Part shown: in pieces, positions 54,832 through 64,000 of the stretch
How positions within the stretch are numbered: position 1 is the first letter of the stretch
Layout of the letters: each line of letters starts with the position of its first letter
DNA from: Holtermannia corniformis
Taxonomy: Eukaryota; Basidiomycota; Tremellomycetes; Holtermanniales
Direction: 5' to 3'
DNA: 64,000 nucleotides
NCBI GenBank assembly: GCA_001599935.1
Contig: BCIJ01000016.1
Location: 201,216-265,215, forward strand
Notes under the pieces: generated by a model
Seen by the model: the letters and a program-made list of their open reading frames with translations, nothing else
Database searches by the model: none
Told to the model about the DNA's origin: nothing
Translations under genes and position numbers: made by a program

Positions 54832-56958
54832 CTACACTCGGAGCGCGCCGGCGTCTACGCAGAGCCGGACGAGGCGCTGCACATAGGCCGAGTCTTGCGC
54901 TTTCGAGTCGTAGTGCGTGTTGACAATGTGCTGCATCTCGTCGGGGCATGCCTGCGACCGTCAGCCATCCGTGTGTGAGCTGTACGCCAAGCAGACTCAC
55001 ATGCGTGTGCTCGGGAGCGTACGAGAGAGCACTGGCGTCGATGCACATCTCGACGAGATCATCAAGACGGTCGGGTGAATGCGTTTGCGCACCGGCGTTG
55101 ACGACACCGGTCTTGTCAGATGGGCACGGGACGACGTGCTCGGGCTTCTGACTTGGCTTGAACGTGGCCGGTTTCTTGCCCTGTGGTGCTCAGTCAACGA
55201 CAAGCCGAGCGAAAGAGAACAACGACTAACAAGCAAGATGCCACCGCGCGTCGGGGCCAAAAAGGGATCGACCGCGTCTTCGAGCCCGCCGTTCGGCTTG
55301 GGCTTGGCCCCGTCGTTCGGCTTGCCACCGTCCTTGGGCTTTCCACCATCCTGAGGCTTCCCGTTTTGGGCTTTCCCACCGTCTTGAGGCTTGCCCGCAT
55401 CCTTGGGCTTGTCATCATTCTTTGGTGCATCTTGCGGCTTGCCATTGTCCTTGGGCTTTCCGCCGTCTTGGGGCTTGCTCTCGGCCTTGACCTGATCACC
55501 ATTCTTTGGCGGATCCTGAGGCTTGCTAGCGTCCTTTGGCTTGCCGCCGTCTGCAGGCTTGCCGCCATTGGCCGGTTTTGCCCCATCGGCCGGTTTACCG
55601 CCGTCCTTGGGTTTGCCCCCATCGGCTGGCTTACCCCCGTCTTTGGGCTTAGCGCCGTCCTGGGGTTTGCCATTGCCACCGTTATCCTTGGGCTTGCCGT
55701 TGTCTTTTGGCTTGCCATCGTCTTTGGGCTTCTGGTTTTGCGTCGACTGCCCGTTGACGACCTGAACCATCAGCTCAGCCAGCGCTTTGTAAAGAGGACC
55801 CACCTCGACGACGGGCTTGAGATCGGGTACCGGCAAGCCGTTCGGGCGCTACAACAGTCAACAGTGATCCTACGCAGCGCATCCATGCTCCACTCACGCC
55901 CTTTGGTCGACCGAGCAGCTGGGTCGTCAAACGGCCATTGTCGTCATTAGGCTCCAATTCGGCAACATTGGGTGAACCACCCGGCGCCTTGCCACCTTCG
56001 GGAACAGGCAGGACCTTGTTGCCCTGGGCGTCATCGACCGGGAGTTGGACTTTGACGTCGGTCGGGCGCTTGCCGTCACTGTCCTTGACGCCGACGGCGA
56101 CAACGGGCATGTCGTGCCCCGGCGTCTGGATGACGTGCACCTTTGCACCGTTGTCGTGTTCAACGTCGACCAAACCGTTCTGGCCGCTGTTGGGCCCACC
56201 GGCGTTCGGGTACGTCTTGGCTTGCGCTTGAGGTACTCCATTACCCTTGCCAGTGTCGGTGGGCAGCTGGACCTTGGTTTCGACTTGGCCCTTGTTCACG
56301 TTGACATCGGCAATCGGCACATCCTTGCCTGGTGTCTTGACGGCTTGTAGGACGGGCTTGTTTCCGTTCGTAACGTCCACAACGCCGTTCTGGCCTGAAT
56401 TGGCCGGTCCGGCGTTAGGGTACGTCTTGGCATTGACGTCTTGGCCGGCCACCGTGTCGTGGAACGAGCCCGACTCGAGCGCTTTGAGGTCGTTGTTGAT
56501 GCTCTTGGGGTTGGGCTGGGAGCCCGAAAGGGTGTGTTCGTCGCCAATCTGTGCATGGCTCAGCTGACCGCCACGCGTACTCATAGTACCCACCTGCACG
56601 TTGCCGACGCGCGAGGCATCAGCTTGAACAGGCTCCTTGCCAGCCTTGCCACTTTGGCTCTGGTCACACGTCGCACAGTCCTTTGAGAGGACCTATGCTC
56701 ACATCAGCCTAGCACACTGCAGCGTCAGCAGCGACGCACCCCAACGTTGCCGCTGCGGCTCGCATCCACGCCCGCAAGCCCCTGCTTGCCATCAAGCGGG
56801 ACAGAGTTCACCTTGGCCGCTTCGGCGCGCGGCATGACCCGAACGTTACCGAACGGGTCGCAGTCTTTCGAGTTGGCTGCGGTAGGCACCGGCGCGGCAA
56901 ACGAGACGCCGGCAGTCGCGAGCAAGGCGAGGATGGTGAATGAAGTGGAAGTTTTCAT
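54832..56958 (-). CDS. Secreted repeat protein, lineage-specific type, 643 aa
   Basis: CDS complement(join(54832..54951,55001..55180,55231..55848,55898..56692,56740..56958)), five exons, phases consistent. A signal peptide (MKTSTSFTILALLATAGVSF, then AAPVP) is followed by three regions. Residues about 160-300 hold two imperfect copies of a roughly 65-residue unit (KTYPNAG...SGQNGVVDV... TPGKDVPI). Residues about 360-520 are a hydrophilic run of GKPKDGG/GKPADGG/GKPQDGG repeats. The C-terminus (545-643) holds two short Cys modules, each with CP[SD][DE] and LV-x2-C-[IV]-DA-[SG]-AL. No transmembrane segment or GPI-type end is evident, so secretion or wall attachment is inferred. I do not recognise the family. 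The third intron uses a GTTAGT donor. Confidence 0.75.
55320..55730 (-). repeat. GKPxDGG-coding minisatellite
   Basis: Degenerate tandem units of 12, 15 or 21 bp in exon 3 of the secreted-protein gene, coding Gly-Lys-Pro-(Lys/Gln/Ala)-Asp-(Gly/Asn)-Gly and variants. Unit order is irregular, as expected from slippage and unequal exchange. The long open frame on the opposite strand (55183-55950) is a by-product of this repeat. Confidence 0.85.
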
Positions 56959-57228
56959 TTTGTTGTTGTTCTTGTTGTTGTTGTCTTGATAGTCGTTATA
57001 CGTGTTGCTTTTCGAATGCTGTAGAAGCTGTGGGTCGTAAAGTCGTCAGTCGTGCGCCGAGTCGGAAAGGGGTCTTGCGGAGGATGAAGAAGAAGCAGCC
57101 AGCTAGCGCGGAAGCCTCGAGCTTTATCAGAATCAGCGACGACGATCAGTAAACACAAAGGTGTGTTGGGTTCACAACTGGTCCGTTCATTCAACCAGGG
57201 CTCGGAGGCTGGGCGATCGGATGCATCG

Positions 57229-60200
57229 CTAACGGCCGCCGTTGATCTCCATGACCTCGTTCCCGAACACGCCGCCGTCCATCTCGGAAAGCGCATAATC
57301 GAGCATGTAGCTATCTTGCATGAGTTTGTCGATGCGTGTAAAGTGGCGTTCGCTGTAGGGTAGCAGAGCATCGAGCAGCTCACGCAGGTTGCCACCCGTC
57401 TGTGGTTTGGCTTTGGCCGGAGCATCGTCCTCGTCTTGCGCATCGGCGTCGACGCCGGGCGTAGATGAGGCCGAATCGAAAGCGGCGAGGATATCGTCCG
57501 GTGTTCGTAGCTTCAAAATCGCGTGCAGGATGAGCTGCGCAATCGGGCTCGTCTTTGCGCGCGCGTTCCAATCGCGCACATGGCGCAGGAGCCGGACGAG
57601 ATCGATCCCAGGCAGCGTCTTGATCACCTGATCAACTTCGACCGAGCCCGTGATACTTTGACTGGCCGGTACGCCGTCCAGGACCAAGATCTGCGCCATG
57701 TCACCGCGTGAAGCCGCGACCGTTGTGAAGAGATGGAGGAGCCTGCCGGGTTGAGACATTGCGAGCGCGAGCAAGATTGCTTTCCGGTAGTCTTTCAGGT
57801 TCAGATAATTTGTAAAGTCTTGCTCGCTAGATACGTCAGGTTTGATCTTTGAGAAATCCATCACCACTTACTGCTGCACCGCGGCAATCACCTTTTGGTT
57901 GCGCTCCTCTTGCTCGAGAACCGTACAGTCTTCCCAGAGGGTCGCGACGGAATCAGCGCCTGCCGAGACAATCGTCTTCTCGTCTGCTGAAACGGCGAGC
58001 GCCCAGACCTGGCTTGGTCAGTGACTCCAGCAGACGACTCCAGCAGACTGTGATCGCCACGGCGTACCTTGTCCTCGTGGTTGTCGAGCGTCTTGATACA
58101 CTCTTCGTCTTTAATATTCCACAGCTTGACGAGACCGTCGGACGCCGTGCTGACGAGCTGCATCCCTTGTGACAGGAAATCGACGCGCAGGACAGAATTC
58201 GTGTGACCCTCGAACGTCTGCTAATGTCAGCCATGAACGCGCGAGTGAAAAGCACTTACTTTAAGACAGCTATAGTCTTCCAGACTCCACAGGCGGATCG
58301 TCATGTCTGCCGCGCCGCTAGCGACGACCCGATCCGTCCGACTAAACTTGACAGTCCACACGCCCCGGCGGTGGCCCTTGCATGTCCCGATCAACTTGAG
58401 CGCGCCCGATGCGCCACCCGCGCCAGCAGGGTTAAAGTCGACATCAAAGATCTTGACGAGCTTGTCCTGCGACCCCGAGGCCAGTAACCGGTCGTTGGGC
58501 GCGAGGTCGAGCGAGTTGATGTCCTTTTCGTGGATCCGCAGCGTCGCTAGCGATCTCGGCTTGATCGGGGACGAGGGTGTGGCCGAGCCAAGGGCCGTCA
58601 AGTCCCACATCTTGACTGTCCGGTCTTGACTGGCCGTGAACAGGAAACGGCCTTGAGCGCCCTCGCGAGCCGCTTGGCCAGGCTGGTGCTCCAGTTTGCG
58701 CGACATGGCGACGGCACCAACACTCTCGGCGTGGCCTTCACAGACGGCCAGACAGCGCCACGAGGCCGTTTCGGGATCGACACCCCATATCCGCGCTGTT
58801 CGGTCTTTGGAGCCGCTGACGAGCCATTGGCCGTTGATCGACTTGTCGAGACACAGGACCATGTCCTTGTGGCCTGGCAGCAGGCGGCTGTCGAACGTCG
58901 TGGTCGAGTAGAGCCGGATCATGTTGGAGTTTGTAGCGAGCGCGAGCTGGGTGTGGGGTGTGGCCGAGGTGTGATCGGAGACAAAGGTAGCGTCGATGAT
59001 CTCGTCGTTGAAGCCGATGAGCTGACGAGAGACGGTCGCGGTGGACAAGGAGTGGAAGAGGATGTTTTGGTCGGCGTGGATCGACACTAGAGATGAGGTC
59101 GAGGGGTTGTAGCTAGGTTGTCAGTTGCATACTCGACAACGCGTTCACGACTTACATGACGTCGAGCACACCTCGCTGCTCGTCCTCATCTGGCTCGGCG
59201 TCCTCGTCAATATCGACACCGTCGACACCAGCCATGCTGACGACTTGTTTCGCCTTGAGAACATCCCACACACGGACAGTCCCCTTGTCGCCTGCAGTAT
59301 AGCACAGTAGCGTCCCCTCTTCAGCGCCTTCGACCTGCTCATCCGCCCTCAACAGGCCGACGGCCTCGACCTGCTCGAGCGCCATGATAGTCTCAATCTG
59401 CCTTGGTCCGACCGCCTTGCCCTTGCCGGCCTTTTTGCCAGCTCCGTGCTCGCCTGCCAGCAGATCCCACACTAGCACGACGCGATCGCGTCCACCGCTG
59501 ACGGCGTATCGGCCATCCACACTGACAGCCAAGCCGCGCACGACACTGACGTGTCCTTCGAGCACGGCCTTTGGCTTTGCGACCTGGCCGCCGCCGGCCG
59601 TGCGCGCCGCGTTATCCCTCAAATCATACAGCCTGACTTTGGTATCGACCGAGCCCGTCAGCAGCTCCATTCGTTGGGTCGAAGGCCCACTCTCGGTCCG
59701 CGTGGGGAAGTTGAAGCAGAGAGCCGAGACGGGCCCGCCGTGGCCGCGATACAGGTGGGTGACGTAGCCGCCGGCCATGTCCCAGACTTTGACGACGCCG
59801 TCGGCGGATCCAGTCGCGAGCAGGGTACTGTCGGGCGATGCGAGGGAGACGAGGATTGGCGCAGAGTGTGCTCGTGGGATCTGCCGTGTGTAGGCGATCA
59901 GTGGTGTTGGTGCGCCGGCGGGTGGAAGGGACTCGGGGAGAGGGTAGTAGCGTAGAGTGCTTGATCGGTGGCAGGTAATGAGCGTCGGTGGGGACGTGTG
60001 GTAGCTCAGCGCGAGCGCGGTGATTGGGGTCGTGTCCTGCGTATGTCAGTTTCTAGCTGGTGCCACCTGATCCTACTCACCCCCCTGATCTTGCCGACGG
60101 ACTTGCCCGTCCGAACCTCGGTCACGAGCACCTCTTCGCCCATGGTGGTGATGATCCAGCTTCCATCCTGCGTCAGCAATACGGGTCCTCCGGTATACAG

Positions 60201-60318
60201 CGGTTTGAGCGATGACTGCGACGCTCGGTAGCTGGTTGTTGTCAGTGCCGACTTGACGACGGGTGCAGTGAGCTCACCTCGTCTTGATCGCCTTCCGTGT
60301 CGATGCTGCTCCGTCCAT
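57229..60318 (-). CDS. UTP13: U3 snoRNP protein UTP13 (TBL3-like)
   Basis: CDS complement(join(57229..57826,57872..58008,58068..58217,58260..59112,59156..60036,60081..60231,60278..60318)), 936 aa. A nucleolar WD-repeat protein of the SSU processome (UTP-B subcomplex). It has two beta-propellers with WD units such as GSADGVVKVWDMAGG, SVDTKVRLYDLRD, GGRDRVVLVWDLLAG, GSKDRTARIWGVD, SQDRTVKMWDLTA and SDGLVKLWNIKD. The C-terminal all-helical Utp13 domain (about 738-936) starts EQDFTNYLNLKDYRKA and contains LLRHVRDWNARAKTSPIAQ. Six introns of 42-59 nt. It is divergent from the TFIIIC gene. Confidence 0.93.
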
Positions 60319-60640
60319 GTTGCCGTGGTTCCTCTTCCGCTAGCCAGATATAAAGCTACGCGCTCTGTTCACCCAATCTGTGCTGGTGCTCTGCTCCCTG
60401 TTGCCTGCCGCTCGCTCGGTGACCACTCTTGACTCGCTCGTCGACAGGGCCGGTCATCCAAAATCTCGCGTGCCTGAATGGGGCGGTCACGTGACCACAT
60501 CGACCATCAAACGGAATCAAATCTCGCTCGCACCAAGCAACGCAACGGGAACAGGACAACAGCAGCAGCAGCGTAGATAGTAGCATAGTAGCACCAGGAG
60601 CGCACCCGCGAGCGCAGCCAGCTCGGGCGCAGCCGCCACC
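60319..60640. other. Divergent promoter, UTP13 / TFIIIC subunit
   Basis: 322 bp between the starts of a ribosome-biogenesis gene and an RNA polymerase III factor gene. It contains TCACGTGA (60487-60494) and a short CAG run near 60560. No gene seen. Confidence 0.5.
60487..60494. promoter_or_regulatory. TCACGTGA palindrome, UTP13/TFIIIC promoter
   Basis: Core of the 12-bp perfect palindrome GGTCACGTGACC (60485-60496), near the middle of the divergent promoter. Confidence 0.5.
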
Positions 60641-63600
60641 ATGCTCTACATTGACGAACTCATTAACCATGTCGTCCAAGACATTGCCATGGACGGCGTA
60701 CTCGGTACGTACTCTTTCTCTATCTCAGACACAGTCCCACGTCGCGCTTCGTCCCGTCACTCGACACCATGCCCATCTTACTCGGCCAGACGGAACCCAA
60801 CAAACCTCTTTACCTCGTTCGCACGCGTCGGGCGTTCGAACCCACCGTGATCCTGACTTTTGTCCCAGTGGCGAGAAAATGATGGTGGCTGACAATGGCT
60901 CATCTCAGGGACCGACCCGGGCTCGTTGCTAGCGTTTATTCAGCGCACGTATCCCAAGCTGCCGTCGTCGTCCGCAGCAATAACGCCACTGCTTGACGAC
61001 GCATTCCTAGCATACTTTTGGAAGGTGCTCACCGCCGTACCGTGTATCGAGGTCCTGCTCCTCGACTCGCCCATCAACGTCGGCGGCTCGACTCTGATCA
61101 CTCAGGCCGAAGCGCTAAAAAAGGGTCCCAAGCCGAAACCGATCGGCCCACACAAGAAACCAGGCAGGAAGCCAAAGAATGCGCCACGAGAACCGAGCGA
61201 ACCACTCGAGCCAGACGAGCCGGTCGCGCCACCCATGCCATACGAGCCGCTCAGAGTCTTGGCGGTCGACGATGGTAGCCAGGACCAAGAGAGGATCCTG
61301 AAAACCGACCTGCCGCGACTGACCGCGCGCTACGGCCAACTGATCCGTGTCAGAGTCGACGCCGAAGAGCGCTACCACGCCCTCACGGGCTCGTACAGCC
61401 ATGTCCGTCGTAGCAGTCGTTCCGTACTTGAATAGCCTGACCCTCGCAGTTCCCATCAATGTCCGTCTTGGCCATGCGCACACTGCAGATTATCGCCAAG
61501 ACGCGCACCGAAGGGGTCACGGGGAACGACCTCTCGGCCCTGCTCGGCGTCGATGGCAAGTCGACACACCACTACCTCAAGGTGCTCATCCGGCTCAAAC
61601 TCGTGTAAGCTTACTCTGACATCGAGTGCGACCCACTGATTGCTATCCCAGCGAGAAATTTCCGGTGCAACACGGCGGCAAGCGCACCAACCGGATCCTA
61701 CTGCTGCGTTACCTCGACCAGAACGAAGATTACCGCGCCTGGCACCCGACCCAGCTTCGTGTTATTGATGGCCCATCGGTCCAGCCAGAAATCATCACGC
61801 GCGGTGATGACGGCGAGGAAGAAGGCCAGGTCGTCCAGGCCTCCAACCTGACGTTTGCGCCGCTGTCATATCGGCAACTCGTCACCGGCGTGTTGATCAA
61901 GCAGCGTCTCGAGGCATTGCTGGATTCGGGCTTGAAGAACAATCTGCTGCGAGACAAAGGGCTAATGAAGTCGCTCGTCAGTGCATTCCGTGACCCGCCA
62001 GCGCCACCGACTAACGGCTCGTAGGGCTACCACGGACAGGTCACGATCCAAGAACGACGGCTTTGGCGCCGGCACGTCCGCTCGCTCGTCGCTGAGGGCT
62101 TGATCGACATTGTCAACGTGCCCAGCGGCAACGGCCAGCGCGCAGCGACCATCAGCTGCCTGCGCCTGGCCAAGTACAATCCGCACAAGACGGAACTGGC
62201 GCCTACGGCTGAGATGGAGACGGTCCAAGTGTCGGCGATCGCGCCAGAGGACGAAGCGGAAGTCGAGGCGGAAGAGGAGCCGGACGAGCTGGATGACGAC
62301 GTTGAAGGTCAGTCGGCTCTGTTCATTGCACGGCGCGGACTGATGCTGTGGTAGCGGCAGAGGTAGAGCCATCCACGCCACCCGCGTTCAACCCCATCAT
62401 CAAGGTCTCGGCGACGCGCACACTCGAGTATACTATCCTTCACACGATTGTGGCGTTGCCCGCCAACTTGGCACTGCCGGGTGTGACGTTGCAGGTGGGT
62501 GCATGGTTCCCGCTTCGCTTCACATGACCGACGTGAACAGGAACTCTCGGCCAAGCTCGGGCGACTCTCGGTGCGCTCGATTGAATTCATCCTTTCGAAA
62601 GCCGAGCAGAGCCACACGTTCCCGCACCTGTCCGACATGTCAATCGCGATCGCGACAGAGAGCCGGGGCCGGCAGCGCCAACTGCGCATCGTCGCGATCG
62701 ATCTCTACCACGCATGGTGTCACGCGCAGGGGATCAGCCTCGATCTCCAGCGTTACCCACTCCCGTCCGCGATGGCCAAAGGCTTTGCCGACTTGTCGCA
62801 TCGTTACGCCTACACGACCCGGGCAGAGTACCTGCGGCACATTAGCAACGGCGCTTACAACGACAACGAAGCAGCGGCCACGACGGCCAAAGCGCGCAAG
62901 GGCACGTCCGGCAAGCCTCAAAAGGCGACCGGTGGCACGGTCAACCCGCACGGCCGCCCGCGCAAATACATTTACATTGTCAACGAGAAAGGCAAGCGCT
63001 GGCGCAACTCTGCGTTCGGCGACGTCCCGATGAAACCAGGCTATCCAGCCTGCGCAATCTGGATCAAGCGCTTGAAAAAGCTCGTGATTGCGCCCGATGG
63101 CTGGACCGGACTCGGCCAGATGCCGGCCTTGACACCGGCACTGCTGAGAACGGCACGGACAATGGAAGAGTTCATAGCGGATCCAGCGGGCGATGGGTCC
63201 GTCGCACCGCCTGAAGAACACGAGATCAAGCGCAAAAGCTCAGGCAGGATTGGTCGCCCGCCTAAAGAGCCTCGAGCACCCCAAAAGACCAAGCTCATGA
63301 AGCCAACCGCACCACCTCTTGTCGATCGGCCAGTCAGGTCCGCACGGAAGAAACGCAAGCTCGAGGCGGAGGAGGAAGACGAGCTTGACCTGGAGACGAG
63401 CTTGGAGACGGGCGCACCGGAGGTGATTGATGCGACGACGCCGGCGATTGTCCCTCTGCATCCGGACAATTTGGTCGCTCATCCGAATCAGACACCATTG
63501 CACGGGGTCGACGTCGTACCCATTGACGGTGCATTGGCTGTTTGGCATCCAGAGGCTGCCATCGCAATGGAGATGGGCACGACGGAGCACGCGTCACCGG

Positions 63601-64000
63601 CGCTCGCCGACACTGAACCACCAGCGCCCGAGCCGAAACGCCGCGGCCGGAAGCGCAAGCAACCTGACGAGTCGCTGCCCGCCGCCAAGCGTCCACATGT
63701 CGCCGAGGATGCACCGGCATCAGCGCCAGTGCCAGAGCCAGCCGCGAGGATGCAAGGCCCACCTGCGCAACCAGACCCGGCTCCCATGCCCCCTCCTGCC
63801 AATATCCCATTCAACATCTTCCCAGATATGCTGCCCGTGTACCAGCGATCCGCCCCTGCGACAGCCGATGCGACGGCGCCGCTGTCAGATGTGCAGATGC
63901 TGCCGTCAGACAACTCGGCGGCGGCGCCCAAGGTGAGATTCGATACTGGCAAGCCGGCCACGCAGCGCGTCTTCGCCACGTTGGCGATCAAGGCAAACGA
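60641..64000 (+). CDS. TFIIIC B-block-binding subunit (Tfc3-like), 5' part
   Basis: CDS join(60641..60704,60909..61402,61450..61604,61652..61976,62025..62307,62355..62494,62541..>64000); runs off the window, at least 973 aa. It is the subunit that binds the tRNA-gene B box and starts RNA polymerase III complex assembly. Seen: LYIDELINHVVQDIAMDGV, a Pro/Lys-rich AT-hook-like loop, and the B-block winged-helix TLQIIAKTRTEGVTGNDLS... LIRLKLVEKFPVQ. Further winged-helix-like parts follow (YHGQVTIQERRLWRRHVRSL), then a Lys/Pro/Ala-rich tail with basic nuclear signals (SARKKRKLEAEEE; RRGRKRKQ). Intron 1 is long (204 nt). The acceptor after 62307 may be 62354 or 62360 (two residues). Confidence 0.85.

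Noticed and set aside
55320..55730. Regular repeats that might suggest a CRISPR-like array
   Set aside because: Units are coding (multiples of 3), degenerate, without unique spacers, and lie in a eukaryotic exon.
55183..55950. 255-codon plus-strand open frame
   Set aside because: It is the antisense shadow of the GKPxDGG repeat and flanking exons of the secreted-protein gene. It has a repetitive Leu/Gly/Ile composition and no splice logic.
60834..60840. GTTCGAA resembling a tRNA B box inside TFIIIC intron 1
   Set aside because: No A box, acceptor stem or cloverleaf could be found around it.

Overview
The window is nuclear DNA of a fungus, most likely a basidiomycete. Evidence: genes lie close together on both strands, almost every gene is cut by many very short introns (about 40-55 nt, GT...AG with a CTGAC/CTAAC-like branch site just before the acceptor), and the proteins are standard fungal housekeeping, chromatin and organelle components (FBP1, CIT1, MutY homologue, TAF1, SIN3, SEC63, PEX3, ERG2, COX13, TRAPP Trs33, UTP13, TFIIIC). 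I rebuilt exon chains by hand by joining reading frames at splice sites. Coordinates given as joins keep the frame from start to stop unless I say otherwise. Species-level placement is not possible from this alone.

Layout. 1-2.0 kb: short direct repeats and a degenerate tyrosine-recombinase (Crypton/Ndc10-like) remnant. 2.6-12.2 kb: a regulatory block with a TEA/ATTS-domain factor (+), a HAD-type 5'-nucleotidase-like enzyme (-), a two-SANT Snt1/NCoR-like corepressor (-), a Yap-like bZIP factor (-) and two unrecognised genes. 12.7-18.5 kb (+): fructose-1,6-bisphosphatase, a GH16 beta-glucanase with a C-terminal membrane segment, and the MutY adenine glycosylase. 19.3-26.4 kb: an Srk1/Rck2-like kinase (+), a NUDCD1-like CS-domain protein (-) and mitochondrial citrate synthase (+). 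26.9-30.9 kb: three uncharacterised genes. 31-36.7 kb: a BSD-domain (Dos2-like) gene and TAF1 sharing one divergent promoter. 36.8-37.9 kb: two intronless tandem paralogues with a Cys/His signature. 38.5-42.8 kb: ERG2, TRS33 and PEX3. 43.0-49.8 kb: divergent COX13 and SEC63, each with one giant intron. 49.8-54.5 kb: SIN3 (-). 54.8-57.0 kb: a secreted repeat protein (-). 57.2-60.3 kb: UTP13 (-). 60.6 kb to the window end: 5' part of the TFIIIC B-block subunit (+).

There is no operon-type logic, but several genes belong to shared processes: gene regulation (TAF1, SIN3, Snt1-like, bZIP, TEA, TFIIIC), central carbon metabolism (FBP1, CIT1), and membrane or organelle function (ERG2, PEX3, SEC63, COX13, TRS33). 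Many genes are divergent pairs with 200-450 bp promoters, and several of those promoters carry the palindrome TCACGTGA. The most unusual points are the paired giant introns at COX13/SEC63, microexons of 7-9 nt, an apparent GA-AG intron in FBP1, the tandem Cys/His paralogues and the secreted repeat protein. No rRNA, tRNA or CRISPR array was identified. Single ambiguous bases (N) occur at 1110 and 17228.
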